A model generated the notes under the pieces. The model was not told the origin of the DNA. It saw only the letters and a program-made list of their open reading frames with translations, and made no database searches. From Flavobacterium sp. W4I14 (GTDB lineage: Bacteria; Bacteroidota; Bacteroidia; Sphingobacteriales; Sphingobacteriaceae): a stretch of DNA of 64,000 bases. Positions 1 to 8,789 of this stretch are shown in pieces. Positions within the stretch are counted from its first letter, which is position 1; the number at the start of each line of letters is the position of its first letter. The position numbers and the translations under genes are program-made. Where the stretch lies: contig JAUSZU010000001.1 of NCBI GenBank assembly GCA_030817875.1, forward strand, positions 2,728,001-2,792,000, given 5' to 3'.

Positions 1-738
1 AAATACAGCAAAACCGAAAACCAGGGGGCCAAGGATAGCGAGCACGATCAAAAAAAAGGTGCGTATAGTATTGATACAGAGTGAGGCCGCAGCATACAAT
101 ACTTCGAGCACTTCTTTGAGCCAGCTTTTTATGGAGTTGCGCAGGTTATAACTCTGTTTCTCCATCCAAAACTGCATGCTGTTGCCCAGACCATCAAGAA
201 AAGTCTCATCTTCCCTACCGGGATCTTTGGGGTGGGTATATTTGTACCATTTATCACTATCCCCCTGACCGGATTCCCCGACATACATCTGCCAGTTTTT
301 AGAGCGTTTGATGGCCGCTTCCTTTATTTTGAGCAGTCTTTCGATTGCCCTGTTGCTATCTGACACCATTGCCCCTGTCGCCGAAACCGTTGGCTTCAGC
401 ACGCCGTTCATGATGCCAAGCACGGCCGGAAACATCATGATGCACAGGCCAAGCGCAAAGGGCCGTAAAAGCGGATAAAAATCAATGGGCTCAGCGGCAG
501 CAATCTGCCGCCACACCCGGCTGGCGATGTACCATAAGGCGCCGAAGCCTGCGATCCCCCTGGCCACATCAATCAGCCTGGAACATAAGGGAAGCATATC
601 TTCATATACCTGATCCAATACCGGCTGCATACCGATCAGTTCTCCAGCAATTCCCTGGGCAAAAAGCAGGCTGGGAAGCAGCAATAAAGCAAGGGCAAGC
701 CCTGTTCCCTTGAAAAAGGGATTCGACAAATATTTCAT
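1..738 (-). CDS. traJ: TraJ-like conjugative transposon membrane protein (partial, C-terminus beyond window)
   Basis: Reading the minus strand from an ATG at 738 gives an open frame of 246 codons that runs off the left edge. The N-terminus has a signal-like hydrophobic segment ending near LLFAQG, then a second hydrophobic stretch around residues 85-105 (GLCIMMFPAVLGIM) and a third at the window edge (FFLIVLAILGPLVFGF). This layout matches TraJ of Bacteroides-type conjugative transposons, a polytopic inner-membrane part of the mating apparatus. It lies 9 bp downstream of the preceding minus-strand gene, as expected in the transfer operon. Identity rests on recognised family features and position after TraI-type genes; the C-terminal part cannot be seen. 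Confidence 0.8.
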   Translation of the reverse strand, partial: MKYLSNPFFKGTGLALALLLLPSLLFAQGIAGELIGMQPVLDQVYEDMLPLCSRLIDVARGIAGFGALWYIASRVWRQIAAAEPIDFYPLLRPFALGLCIMMFPAVLGIMNGVLKPTVSATGAMVSDSNRAIERLLKIKEAAIKRSKNWQMYVGESGQGDSDKWYKYTHPKDPGREDETFLDGLGNSMQFWMEKQSYNLRNSIKSWLKEVLEVLYAAASLCINTIRTFFLIVLAILGPLVFGFAVF

Positions 739-747
739 AAAAAATAA

Positions 748-1389
748 TTAATTGTTGATCAATAAACCTTCTAGGCCTTTCAGATCGGCCTTGGCGGCCT
801 TTCGCTGCTGCATCAGCAGCCCCGCTTCCCTGTTGAAACTTCGCAGAAAAGTAAGCTTGTCCGAGGTATCCCCAAATATGCGGTCGATGGCCTTCAACCT
901 TTCCTCATCATTCATGCGGAGATGGTTTGCCGTGATGACCATCGTCAGCTCATCCAGATTATCCAGGCTCTGGGAAAAAAGCGAAGCGTAAACATTGGCT
1001 AAATACTCCAGTTCGTTAGCATTAAATACATCAGCTGACCGGAACCGCTTCAAAGCCGCTTTATATTCGGACAAAATATCTTTTTGATAGGTGATGATAT
1101 CTGCAACCCGGCGGTATTCACGCACTCCGGGACTGACGAGCATCAGGCCATCAATAAAGACTTCATGAATGGAAAAATTCCCCTGGGAAATATTTTTTAC
1201 TGCATTATAGCCGTTTGAAATCACCGTGTATCCTTTTTTCATGTCACGAAGGATGTTCTTTAGCTGGCTCAGCTTTTCCACGTTGAGTAAAAGCTGCTGC
1301 GCTTCGGTAGATTGTGCGAAACCATTCAGCTTCAACATGAACATCACCAGCAAGACAACCAGATAACGCCTGGTATTATTCGTTTCCAT
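748..1389 (-). CDS. Exported helical conjugation protein, TerB-like/TraI-adjacent family (copy 1)
   Basis: A 213-residue protein with a cleavable signal peptide (residues 1-25, ending at GFAQS), followed by an almost entirely helical domain. Recognisable blocks are MKKGYTVISNGYNAVKNIS, VSPGVREYRRVADI and MNDEERLKAIDRIF. In Sphingobacteriales conjugative transposons the gene at this place is often annotated as a TerB-family tellurite-resistance-like protein, but nothing here shows a role in tellurite resistance. It overlaps the upstream gene by 14 bp, suggesting translational coupling. Block order and spacing are shared with the next two upstream genes, so it is one of three related proteins. 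A periplasmic accessory role in mating-channel assembly is inferred from position and export signal only. Confidence 0.75.
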   Translation of the reverse strand: METNNTRRYLVVLLVMFMLKLNGFAQSTEAQQLLLNVEKLSQLKNILRDMKKGYTVISNGYNAVKNISQGNFSIHEVFIDGLMLVSPGVREYRRVADIITYQKDILSEYKAALKRFRSADVFNANELEYLANVYASLFSQSLDNLDELTMVITANHLRMNDEERLKAIDRIFGDTSDKLTFLRSFNREAGLLMQQRKAAKADLKGLEGLLINN

Positions 1390-2023
1390 ACCTTACCTCC
1401 ATTTCTTTAATATTTTTGATTTCCAGTAGCCTGTCCCTGTCCAGTGACTGTACCAGTGCCGAAAACCTGGCTGTAAAAATTTTCTTTTGCTGCATATTCT
1501 GGTACAGCTGATCAATACGCAGCATCCGCTCATCGTCGGTGAGCTCCACCCGTCCCGAAGTAATGACCAAAAGCAAAGCCTCCAGATCCTGGGTACAATC
1601 CTCCAATAGGTTTGAAGAAACCAGGTCAATATACCTGTGGTTGGCATCACTCAAATTCTGGAGATTGCTTAAATCTGAAAAGATTTTGCTTATGGTGATC
1701 TGCATTTCCAGTATTTCCGCTATCCGCACATTCTTTTTCACCAATGGGCTCACCGTTTTCAATGCGCTGAAGAATGCGCTGTGGAGATCGAGTTCTCCCT
1801 TACCTGCATCCCTGATCAAGTTCAGCCCGGAGCTTCCCATCTCATAGCCCTTTTTAAGGTAAGTGGCATATAGTTTCAGCGCGGCAATTTGTTCAATGAG
1901 GTATTTTTTCTGCATCTTTTTTTGGGAGAACCACTCAGACCAGGTCTGGGCATGCAGCTGGTCCGCTGATAAAAACACCAGCATCAATACTCCCAGAAAT
2001 ATTTTACCCTTATTGCACATCAT
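1376..2023 (-). CDS. Exported helical conjugation protein, TerB-like/TraI-adjacent family (copy 2)
   Basis: A 215-residue exported protein: signal peptide with a GVLMLVFLSA core ending near LHAQ, then helices containing YLKKGYEMGSSGLNLIRD, VSPLVKKNVRIAEIL and ELTDDERMLRIDQLY. Those blocks line up one for one with the downstream neighbour. The start could be either of two adjacent ATG codons (2023 or 2020). Its start overlaps the stop of the preceding TraI-like gene by 14 bp and its stop overlaps the next start by 14 bp, so the three genes form a tightly overlapped series. Function is unknown beyond membership of the transfer operon. Confidence 0.75.
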   Translation of the reverse strand: MMCNKGKIFLGVLMLVFLSADQLHAQTWSEWFSQKKMQKKYLIEQIAALKLYATYLKKGYEMGSSGLNLIRDAGKGELDLHSAFFSALKTVSPLVKKNVRIAEILEMQITISKIFSDLSNLQNLSDANHRYIDLVSSNLLEDCTQDLEALLLVITSGRVELTDDERMLRIDQLYQNMQQKKIFTARFSALVQSLDRDRLLEIKNIKEMEVRYGNE

Positions 2024-2690
2024 AAAGTTCCTTTAATTTGGCAACCTCATCCAGCGAAGCGGAACGCTGGATGCTGAGCGATATATTACCTGCATTAAAC
2101 TGTTTGAGGTCCGCGTAATTTTCATCCATTTTCAGCGCAGCCGCATTGATGATCTCGAGCCGCTTCCCGTCACTCATCTGGGTCTTGAAGGAATTGACCA
2201 CCAATAAGACCTGGTCTAAGTTCTTGACACTTTCCTCTAAAATGCCGAGGTAGACCTTTTGCATCTCATCAAGTTCAGTGACAGAGAAATGTTTATCCTT
2301 TTGAAAAAGACCATAGGCCCATTTGTATTCATCCACGATAGCAATCTGTTTCGCTGTAAGTTCCTTGACCCGCTTGTAATAGGTAATGGCAGACTTAACC
2401 TTCCAAAGGGAACTGTAATATTCAGCATAAAGCTCCTTCTGTTTTTCTGTCCAGTCCGCAATTTCGGTCAGCTTCAATTTAGACAACTGATTTTCGAGCA
2501 CTTTCTGGGCATTCTGCAACCAGATGGTCTCGTTCTGGAGGCGCTGTACTTTTAGGTCAACCGCGCGGATGACTTTTTTCACGCCGGCTTTGATTACCTC
2601 CAGCACCGCAATCTGGGCATTTGCCCCTTTCGGGAGGCTTACGCAGATGGTCATGGCACTGACCGGTAGAATTACCATATAGCTTTTCAT
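2010..2690 (-). CDS. traI: Conjugal transfer protein TraI-like, exported helical protein (copy 3)
   Basis: The open frame begins at 2798, but the better start is the ATG at 2690, which opens directly into a signal peptide (MKSYMVILPVSAMTI, cleavage near ANAQ) and gives 226 residues. The 36 extra residues of the longer frame are basic and not signal-like, and a stable hairpin (2719-2734) lies in that stretch. The mature part is helical, with KVQRLQNETIWLQNAQKVL near its N-terminus, matching proteins called TraI in Bacteroidetes conjugative transposons. The C-terminal block MSDGKRLEIINAAALKMDE parallels MNDEERLKAIDRIF and TDDERMLRIDQLY in the next two genes. It lies directly upstream of them in the operon. 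Confidence 0.78.
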   Translation of the reverse strand: MKSYMVILPVSAMTICVSLPKGANAQIAVLEVIKAGVKKVIRAVDLKVQRLQNETIWLQNAQKVLENQLSKLKLTEIADWTEKQKELYAEYYSSLWKVKSAITYYKRVKELTAKQIAIVDEYKWAYGLFQKDKHFSVTELDEMQKVYLGILEESVKNLDQVLLVVNSFKTQMSDGKRLEIINAAALKMDENYADLKQFNAGNISLSIQRSASLDEVAKLKELYDVQ

Positions 2691-2718
2691 AACATTTTTT
2701 AATTTAGTGAGCAGCAAT

Positions 2719-2734
2719 CCTGCCTTTCGGCAGG
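2719..2734. promoter_or_regulatory. Hairpin upstream of TraI-like start
   Basis: CCTGCC and GGCAGG form a perfect 6-bp stem around a TTTC loop, extendable by AAT/ATT with a one-base bulge. It lies 29 bp upstream of the chosen start at 2690 and has no U-tract. A role in mRNA processing or translation within the transfer operon is possible but unproven. Confidence 0.35.
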
Positions 2735-2807
2735 GATTTGCCAGCGGGTTTCTGAATTTGGCGGTACCTGGCCGGATACCTTTGTAAAGAGATCTCATAT
2801 TTGATAA

Positions 2808-3173
2808 TTATTTTTTGATGTATTTTCTTTTTCCTACCTGTATATACCCGGCATCCGGATAGATGCTAATGAGCCTTCCTTTCCTGATTTCTGTCAAAGT
2901 TTTGGTCCCTTCATCATAAGTGGCATTCCAGGTTTCCTTTTCGTATTCGCGTTTGCCCTTAATGCCATCAGCGATCCGGTTAAAGCCCGTGCGGCGCTCA
3001 ATCAGGTAATTGTTGCTTTGCGCCGGTACGATCAGCAGCGTATCATCTGCCTGGCTGTATTTTCCACCAGCACTGTTCACATAAGTGCCGGGCATAAATT
3101 CCCGGGTTTTGTCAACCTGGCAACCCGTCATCAAAGCGACCAGCAGACCAAAAATTAAATACATCGTTTTCAT
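2808..3173 (-). CDS. DUF3876-type lipoprotein of conjugative transposons
   Basis: The frame is open from 3302, but the ATG at 3173 opens into a lipoprotein signal peptide (MKTMYLIFGLLVALMTGC, lipid-attachment Cys18), so the gene is taken as 121 residues. The longer form would overlap the end of traG by about 100 bp and begins with a basic non-signal stretch. The mature part has GTYVNSAGGKYSQADDTLLI, then RRTGFNRIADG, ETWNATYDEGTKTLTEIRKG and a terminal VGKRKY. This pattern matches the DUF3876 proteins found next to TraG in Bacteroidetes conjugative transposons. It sits between traG and the TraI-like gene. The family has no known biochemical role; an outer- or inner-membrane-anchored lipoprotein is inferred. 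Confidence 0.72.
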   Translation of the reverse strand: MKTMYLIFGLLVALMTGCQVDKTREFMPGTYVNSAGGKYSQADDTLLIVPAQSNNYLIERRTGFNRIADGIKGKREYEKETWNATYDEGTKTLTEIRKGRLISIYPDAGYIQVGKRKYIKK

Positions 3174-3204
3174 AACACATAGATTAATAAGTATAGATTT
3201 TAGA

Positions 3205-5691
3205 TTAGTTTTTTTTACGGGTATCAAAGGGGGAATGCCCGGATCGCAGCTCCTGCGCCAATACCGCAATCCCCTTTTGGATGCTGCCATACTTCCGCGC
3301 ATAAGCCTGCACCACTACCTTTTCCCGCTCCTCCGTGGTGTAGGCGTAATACTCTTCCAAAGAGACCTCGGTTCGGTATACCTTGCTGTGCTGGCCTAAA
3401 ATGAAGGTTACTTCCTTGTACTTTCTGCCCGGCTCATTGGCCTTATTCATGGAAAGAATCAGCGCCTTGTCCTTATCGGTCAGCCCCAGTAGCTCCTGGA
3501 TATCATCAAAGCGGTTCTGATACTTGCTCTGGTCCAGCAGGATTTTAGTATCGCTGTTGTTGATAATTGCATGCTTGACAATTGGAGAACCGATAATGTC
3601 CTCCACCTCCTGGGTGACCACAATCGGCTCCCCGTAGAACTTGCGCATTGTCTTGAACAAATATTTGATGTATTCGGCCATACCCTCTTTAGCGATCGCC
3701 TTCCAGGCTTCTTCCAACAGCATGATCTTACGTACGCCGTGCAGTTTTCGCATCTTACTGATCACCAGCGACATGATGATCAGCGTCACCACACTAAACA
3801 AAATGGGATGGTCTTTCAAAACGTCGATTTCAAAGACGATGAACCGCTCATGCAACAGGTCAATATTCTCCCGGGCGTTCAATAAATAATCAAACTCCCC
3901 GCCACGGTAGTAAGGATTGAGCACATAAAGGAAATTCGCCACATCAAAATCCTTTTCCTTCACCTTCCCGTTTTCCAGCACCTGAAGGTAATGTTCCATC
4001 AGGTACTCATAAAAGGTATTAAAGCAGGGAAAGATGTCGCTGTTCTGTTCAAGAAAAGCATAATAACCCGTCAATGCGCCAGAAATCGCCACATATTCCG
4101 ACCTGCGGTAAGGTTCATCGTCCTTCTTCCAAAGTGCCAGCAGCAAAGTCTTGATACTTTCTTTTTTTTCCGTGTCCAGCTCGTCACCCTCTCCTACATA
4201 AAAGGGATTGAACTTGATCGGGTCAGCCTCGGTGTAAGTAAAATAGTAGCCACCCACAAGTTCGCACAGTCCCTTGTAGCTGTGGCCGATGTCCACCACC
4301 ACAATGTCTGCCCCCTGCTGATGATAAGAGCGTAATAGGTGGTTGATAAAAAAGCTCTTGCCCCCACCGCTTCCTGAGCAAACAAACTTGGAACGGTTAG
4401 AAATCCATCCCCTTTCCATCGGCTCATCAGAAATGTCCACGTGCACCGGACGTCCGGTCAGCCGGTCCCCCATGCGGATGCCGAAAGGAGAAAGAGAAGA
4501 TCGGTAATTGGTCTCCAGGTTGAAAAAGCAGGTCGCCTGTTCCAAAAAAGTATCAAAGGTATCGTTCATGGGAAAGTCCCCCTGGTTACCCGGTAGTCCT
4601 GCAAACCAGATCTGCGCCTGGCCATCTGTTTCCCGCTTGGCCACGGCTTCAATGGCAGCCATTGCGGAGCTCACTTTATTCTTGATGTCCTTAAGCTCAG
4701 CACTATCATCGGACCACACCATGACATTTACATGTGATTTTACGGGTATCCTCCCCTGCGCCACTGCTTCGTTGAGAAAATCATTTACCGCATCACGGGA
4801 AATGGCATTTTCACGGGAATAGGCGGAGAGCGACTGCAGGCGGAGTTTTTTGGCTTCCAGTCTTTTAATGGTTTTCTGGCTGTCCCCTACAAACACATAC
4901 TGATTTAAAATATGGTTACAGTTCAGCAGCTGACCCAGCGGACTGGCAAATCCCACACTGAATTTGGAGCGGTCCGTGGAATAAGGCTCATAATTGATGC
5001 GGCTTCCACAGAAGGCAGGCAGATCATCAACATCGGAAAAGCTGTAGATTTCCAGCTGTTTTTCACCGATGCGGATTTCATCTTTCAGATGGATATCCCG
5101 GATGATGGGTATATCGTGCTCCGCGAGCAAAAAGCAATAGCGTTCCAAGATCCCAGCCTTATTGGCTGTTCCGGAAAGCGCATCATCATCCAGCCTTTCC
5201 AGACTGACAAACCTGGAATCTTCGAGGATCCGCTGAAACTGTCCAACCTTGTCCAAAAAATCAGATAAAAGGGCCGGGCTCACGGTCTGCGGCGGAACAA
5301 GGCCTTTGCGGAAAAGTCCCGAAGTGGCCGAAGTGGAGACCTTGCTGCCTTTAGCAGTAAGGGTCAGGAATATAAAGCAGCTATGTTCGGTGCTGGGCCT
5401 TTCGTTAAAAAAGCACTCACTGGCACGGGAAAGAAAACCATCTCCTGCCCTTTCAAAGTCCGCACGGAAAGGTTGCGACAAAAACCAGTCCTGCTTATGG
5501 AAGATACTGCCCGAGGGCAATACTTTTATGGCTTTTACCCAGGCCTGGTGATAAGCATCGTAATCGCGGTCAGCAAGGGAGAATATTTCGGGCAAGGTGG
5601 CCTTGAAGGCAATGGTAATATCGCCCTGAAAGGATAATATACATCCATGTTCTATTTTATAGATGGGAAGAATATTGATGGCATCTGTCAT
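3205..5691 (-). CDS. traG: TraG-family conjugation ATPase (VirB4-like)
   Basis: An 828-residue cytoplasmic ATPase that powers the type IV secretion channel. The N-terminal half (about 1-400) is the VirB4/TraG-type domain. The P-loop GSGGGKS lies near residue 440, preceded by KFVC, and the Walker B LLEEAW near 656-661. A VTQEVEDI motif follows, which is typical of VirB4-like enzymes. The length matches family members (about 800-840). It lies 14 bp downstream of the traF-like gene and upstream of the DUF3876 lipoprotein, the usual order in Bacteroidetes conjugative transposons. No frame interruption is seen, so the ATPase should be functional. Confidence 0.93.
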   Translation of the reverse strand: MTDAINILPIYKIEHGCILSFQGDITIAFKATLPEIFSLADRDYDAYHQAWVKAIKVLPSGSIFHKQDWFLSQPFRADFERAGDGFLSRASECFFNERPSTEHSCFIFLTLTAKGSKVSTSATSGLFRKGLVPPQTVSPALLSDFLDKVGQFQRILEDSRFVSLERLDDDALSGTANKAGILERYCFLLAEHDIPIIRDIHLKDEIRIGEKQLEIYSFSDVDDLPAFCGSRINYEPYSTDRSKFSVGFASPLGQLLNCNHILNQYVFVGDSQKTIKRLEAKKLRLQSLSAYSRENAISRDAVNDFLNEAVAQGRIPVKSHVNVMVWSDDSAELKDIKNKVSSAMAAIEAVAKRETDGQAQIWFAGLPGNQGDFPMNDTFDTFLEQATCFFNLETNYRSSLSPFGIRMGDRLTGRPVHVDISDEPMERGWISNRSKFVCSGSGGGKSFFINHLLRSYHQQGADIVVVDIGHSYKGLCELVGGYYFTYTEADPIKFNPFYVGEGDELDTEKKESIKTLLLALWKKDDEPYRRSEYVAISGALTGYYAFLEQNSDIFPCFNTFYEYLMEHYLQVLENGKVKEKDFDVANFLYVLNPYYRGGEFDYLLNARENIDLLHERFIVFEIDVLKDHPILFSVVTLIIMSLVISKMRKLHGVRKIMLLEEAWKAIAKEGMAEYIKYLFKTMRKFYGEPIVVTQEVEDIIGSPIVKHAIINNSDTKILLDQSKYQNRFDDIQELLGLTDKDKALILSMNKANEPGRKYKEVTFILGQHSKVYRTEVSLEEYYAYTTEEREKVVVQAYARKYGSIQKGIAVLAQELRSGHSPFDTRKKN

Positions 5692-5705
5692 GATTGTTCC
5701 TTTTG

Positions 5706-6038
5706 TTATAGATTAGTCTTTGGATATTTCAAGGCAGTAAAAATCCGTCTGGAAGAAAAGCGCAGGTATTTCGGCAGTCCCTTTTTTGCGATAAATTTCA
5801 TCAGTCCATGTTCACCGAATCTGTGGCTCAATCTGAAAGTGACCATAAACAGCGTACTGCCCAGTAAGAGAATCACGGGCAAAACCACAAACAGGCTAAG
5901 GCCGGAGATATAGAGTATGGCAAATGAGAGCAAGAGCAATATCAGGCCAATCGCCAGGTAGGCAATATACTGGGCCTTGAGTCCTTTAAAAACGATCGGT
6001 TTTGAAACGCCCTTGTTGATGTGATAAACTGTTGCCAT
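5706..6038 (-). CDS. traF: TraF-like DUF4133 membrane protein (VirB3-like)
   Basis: A 110-residue protein with INKGVSKPIVFKGLKAQYI at the N-terminus followed by two closely spaced transmembrane helices (about residues 28-70) and a basic C-terminal tail with YLRFSSRRIF. This is the DUF4133 signature of TraF in Bacteroidetes conjugative transposons, thought to correspond to VirB3. It is 2 bp downstream of traE and 14 bp upstream of traG, the fixed E-F-G order of the transfer operon. It is expected to sit in the inner membrane and associate with the TraG ATPase. Confidence 0.88.
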   Translation of the reverse strand: MATVYHINKGVSKPIVFKGLKAQYIAYLAIGLILLLLSFAILYISGLSLFVVLPVILLLGSTLFMVTFRLSHRFGEHGLMKFIAKKGLPKYLRFSSRRIFTALKYPKTNL

Positions 6039-6040
6039 GG

Positions 6041-6388
6041 CTATATCCCGAAAAATGATTTAAGAACAGTGGCCACCACGACCAGAAAAATACAGCTGCC
6101 GAACCAGGCCGCGGCAACTTTGTTGGTATCGGATTCCCCAGCATTCCATTTATTGAATACCTTGATGGCGCCTATGATACCGACCACTGCACCGATCGCA
6201 TACATCAGGTCACAGCCGGTATCAAAATAACCCTTAACTTTATTGGTTGCTTCCTGAATGCCTGCATTACCATCCTGTGCAAAACCGTAAATGGGAAAAA
6301 TATAATGAAGTGTCAGCCATGCACAGCAGAACATCATGGTCTTTAGCAGGGCCTGTCTTCTTGTTTCTTTAATTGGAGTATTGTTCAT
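6041..6388 (-). CDS. traE: TraE-like DUF4134 membrane protein (VirB2-like)
   Basis: A 115-residue protein with an N-terminal hydrophobic export segment (FCCAWLTLHYIFPIYGFAQ), a short periplasmic part containing GIQEATNKVKGYFDTG, then two hydrophobic helices (LMYAIGAVVGIIGAIKVF and AAWFGSCIFLVVVATVL). This is the DUF4134/TraE pattern, which resembles VirB2-type pilin subunits in layout. It heads the E-F-G group. The pilin comparison is inferred from size and topology; family membership is clear. Confidence 0.88.
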   Translation of the reverse strand: MNNTPIKETRRQALLKTMMFCCAWLTLHYIFPIYGFAQDGNAGIQEATNKVKGYFDTGCDLMYAIGAVVGIIGAIKVFNKWNAGESDTNKVAAAWFGSCIFLVVVATVLKSFFGI

Positions 6389-6420
6389 GATATATCTTCT
6401 TTAGATTAAAAACAGGAATA

Positions 6421-6954
6421 TTAGTCCCATAGGTGTTCCAGTTCCCCGAGTGTAACTGCAAAGGGTGCGTGATCACGGATGAAGGCATTGATCTGCCCGA
6501 TATTGGGATTGGAACCGATCCGGCCATACTTTTCGCTGATCATGGCCGCCAATGAGAAAAAATCCTGCTTGGTACCATCCTCTTTGGCCAGAACCGCAAA
6601 TATCTCCTTGATTTCTTGCAGCACATCCGGCACCAGACCGAGCTGATCAGATTTGGCATCATCCGGGCTGTCAGCTGAATCTCCGGCGACCGAAAAGTTC
6701 AGCGCATCCATACCGACCACTTCCAGACCTTCAGGCATCTTGGACTTACCCATAATCTGATCAGCTATCTGATCCTTGTCCTCCTCCTCCCCTTTTGGAT
6801 TTAATGCAAGGGATGTTTGCGAATTGAGATTTGAACCAGAGATCAGGCCAAAGGCTTCTTTTAGATAAACCGTAAGGGCTAGCATTAGATACCAGAGTGC
6901 GCTGAGCATAGCAAAAAAAATAAGGAAAGTTGTCCAGGAAAATTGTTGTAACAT
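6421..6954 (-). CDS. Membrane-anchored unknown protein of the transfer operon
   Basis: A 177-residue protein with one N-terminal transmembrane helix (about 8-33, TFLIFFAMLSALWYLMLALT), a Gln/Asp/Glu-rich linker (about 45-110, including GEEEDKDQIADQIM) and a C-terminal helical domain ending in FAVTLGELEHLWD. It lies 32 bp upstream of traE on the same strand, where conjugative transposons often carry an uncharacterised TraD-like gene. I do not recognise a named domain. The anchor plus acidic linker suggests a scaffold or regulator of the channel, but this is inference. Confidence 0.6.
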   Translation of the reverse strand: MLQQFSWTTFLIFFAMLSALWYLMLALTVYLKEAFGLISGSNLNSQTSLALNPKGEEEDKDQIADQIMGKSKMPEGLEVVGMDALNFSVAGDSADSPDDAKSDQLGLVPDVLQEIKEIFAVLAKEDGTKQDFFSLAAMISEKYGRIGSNPNIGQINAFIRDHAPFAVTLGELEHLWD

Positions 6955-7076
6955 AATGTGATATTTTTCCGGCCTGCACCATTACAGGCTTTTGTTGGAA
7001 CAAAGTTTGAAAAGCGGGGAATTTTTGCTTCAGTATTACGTGCGTACTACCGTACGATTAATCGCCAAACCTGGAT

Positions 7077-7952
7077 TCAGTAGCCGTAGCGGCTCCTTTG
7101 ATCGTCAGGAATCCAGGCATCACTTTCCTCTATCCGTTTGGCGACCAGCCTTTGCATCTCATCGAGGTATCGGGTCTTGCTCATGGATTTGCGTCTTTTG
7201 ATATCGGCGAAACGTTTGAAATAACCGGAAATGTTAACCTGAAAAACCTGCCCGAAGAAATCCATCAGTTCAGTCAGACTGATCTTTCCTTCGTTTATCT
7301 GTCCGGTCTCGTAAATGCCGTAAACGAGTTCAACAACATTTACCGCTTCCCCGGTCCACTTTAGTTCCTTGTCTATATTTTTCGGCATCCCGTTTTCTGC
7401 ACCTACCCTTATCTGGATTTCCTGCTTTATAAAGTCTTGAAGCTTTTCATAGCCCATAAACTTGGAGAACAGATAATCGGCGACGGTAGAAAAAATTGGG
7501 TCAACATCCGGCACTTCAGCAAAACCCACCACCTGCGCTTGACCATTTCTGGTAAAATAACGGTCATCCAGATCTGTAGCCTTCAACCGGAAATATTGAT
7601 AGAGAAATTCATTCTGGCGAAAGAAGCGATTGATAAAAACAAGCTGCGATTCCAGGTGCGCCAGCTGCTGTTCCTTTCCGAGTAAGGGCATGCTATTTTC
7701 AATGGCATAGCGTTCTGTGATGAAGATGAACAGGGAATAGATCTGGGGTTTACCTTTTTTGAAAAAGAAAATTTCTTCTTCCTGATCGGCAAAACCGCTT
7801 TTGGTCAACTCCAGTTTAAGCCTGGCAAGCGCTGTTTGGACGTACGTTAATCCAGTCTTCAATTGTTCCAGCGGATTGGTGATGGAATCTGTTTCCCTGA
7901 TCTGTTCTTCTAACTGGGCAAACAGTTTCTCCGATAGTTCTTTTAGCATCAT
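7077..7952 (-). CDS. rteC: RteC-family regulator
   Basis: A 291-residue soluble protein with the RteC pattern: helical N-terminal part, EEIFFFKKGKPQIYSLFIFI (about 60-80), then ELVYGIYETGQINEGKISL and LMDFFGQVFQVNISGYFKRF near the C-terminus, ending in RFADIKRRKSMSKTRYLDEM. In CTnDOT, RteC activates excision genes. RteA/RteB are not seen in this window, so upstream control may differ. It is divergent from the crp-like gene at 8136 across a 183-bp space. Two adjacent ATG codons (7952 and 7949) are both possible starts. Family call is firm; its targets here are unknown. Confidence 0.85.
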   Translation of the reverse strand: MMLKELSEKLFAQLEEQIRETDSITNPLEQLKTGLTYVQTALARLKLELTKSGFADQEEEIFFFKKGKPQIYSLFIFITERYAIENSMPLLGKEQQLAHLESQLVFINRFFRQNEFLYQYFRLKATDLDDRYFTRNGQAQVVGFAEVPDVDPIFSTVADYLFSKFMGYEKLQDFIKQEIQIRVGAENGMPKNIDKELKWTGEAVNVVELVYGIYETGQINEGKISLTELMDFFGQVFQVNISGYFKRFADIKRRKSMSKTRYLDEMQRLVAKRIEESDAWIPDDQRSRYGY

Positions 7953-8135
7953 AGCAAATAGGATTTAGATTGATGAATTGATTTGCAATAGATCGGAGGA
8001 AATGACAGTTAAAGATTACGGTCATAACAACAAAAGCATGTTTTAAGCGTTACATCTTTGTATCCATTTTCCGACAGGACAATTATAGTCTGCTTGAAGC
8101 TGCGAAGATTTGATTTCGATCACAATCGACAGCCC

Positions 8136-8777
8136 ATGAAATATAATCAGAATGAAGAGGCCGATTTACTCGAAACTTTAGGCTTTATTGTGCCCCTGCC
8201 TTCACCACTACAACAACGTGTAAAAAAGGAAGCCATTACCCAAGAATTTAACCGAAAACATTTATTGCTAAAGCCAGGTGAAACGGCAAGAAGGGTTTAC
8301 TTTATACGCAGCGGATTTCTCCGTGCTTTTTTCATAGATGATCAGGGAAGGGAGTGCACCACCTGGTTTATGGGAAAGGGTGATCTGATGATATCGGCAT
8401 ACAGCTTTTTCACACAAAAACCATCTCATGAGTATATAGAGGTGCTACAGAACTGCAAATTACAATCCTTAAGCTGGAATGAGCTCAATGCCTATTATGC
8501 AGATTTTCCTCAAGGGAATTTATTGGGAAGAATTGTTACCCAGAAGTTCTATATCATGAGCGAAAAACGATCGATGCTCCTACGCACGAATATTCCAGAA
8601 CTTCGGTTGAAACAATTGCTCGAGCGCCACCCCGATATAGAGCAGCAGACGACATTAACTAACATTGCCAGTTATCTTGGTATCAGTAGGGAAACATTGA
8701 GCCGTATCAGGTCAAAAAATGCAAGGATGTGCGTTCAGTCACAAAACCAATCAAATTCCTTACCGTCATTCCAATGA
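8136..8777 (+). CDS. Crp/Fnr-family transcriptional regulator
   Basis: A frame is open from 8058, but the ATG at 8136 starts a normal Crp-type N-terminus and gives 213 residues. The cyclic-nucleotide-binding-like beta barrel covers about residues 20-135 (LLLKPGETARRVYFIRSGF; TTWFMGKGDLMI). The C-terminal winged helix has TLTNIASYLGISRETLSRIR as recognition region. Bacteroidetes members of this class usually lack the cAMP-contact residues and the ligand is unknown. It diverges from rteC and may control that gene or the cargo downstream; no operator was identified. Confidence 0.85.
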   Translation: MKYNQNEEADLLETLGFIVPLPSPLQQRVKKEAITQEFNRKHLLLKPGETARRVYFIRSGFLRAFFIDDQGRECTTWFMGKGDLMISAYSFFTQKPSHEYIEVLQNCKLQSLSWNELNAYYADFPQGNLLGRIVTQKFYIMSEKRSMLLRTNIPELRLKQLLERHPDIEQQTTLTNIASYLGISRETLSRIRSKNARMCVQSQNQSNSLPSFQ

Positions 8778-8789
8778 ATTTCGATAACA

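Noticed and set aside
748..2690. Tellurite-resistance function for the TerB-like genes
   Set aside because: They are signal-peptide-bearing proteins in a transfer operon; no other ter gene is present, so the TerB label reflects family naming only.
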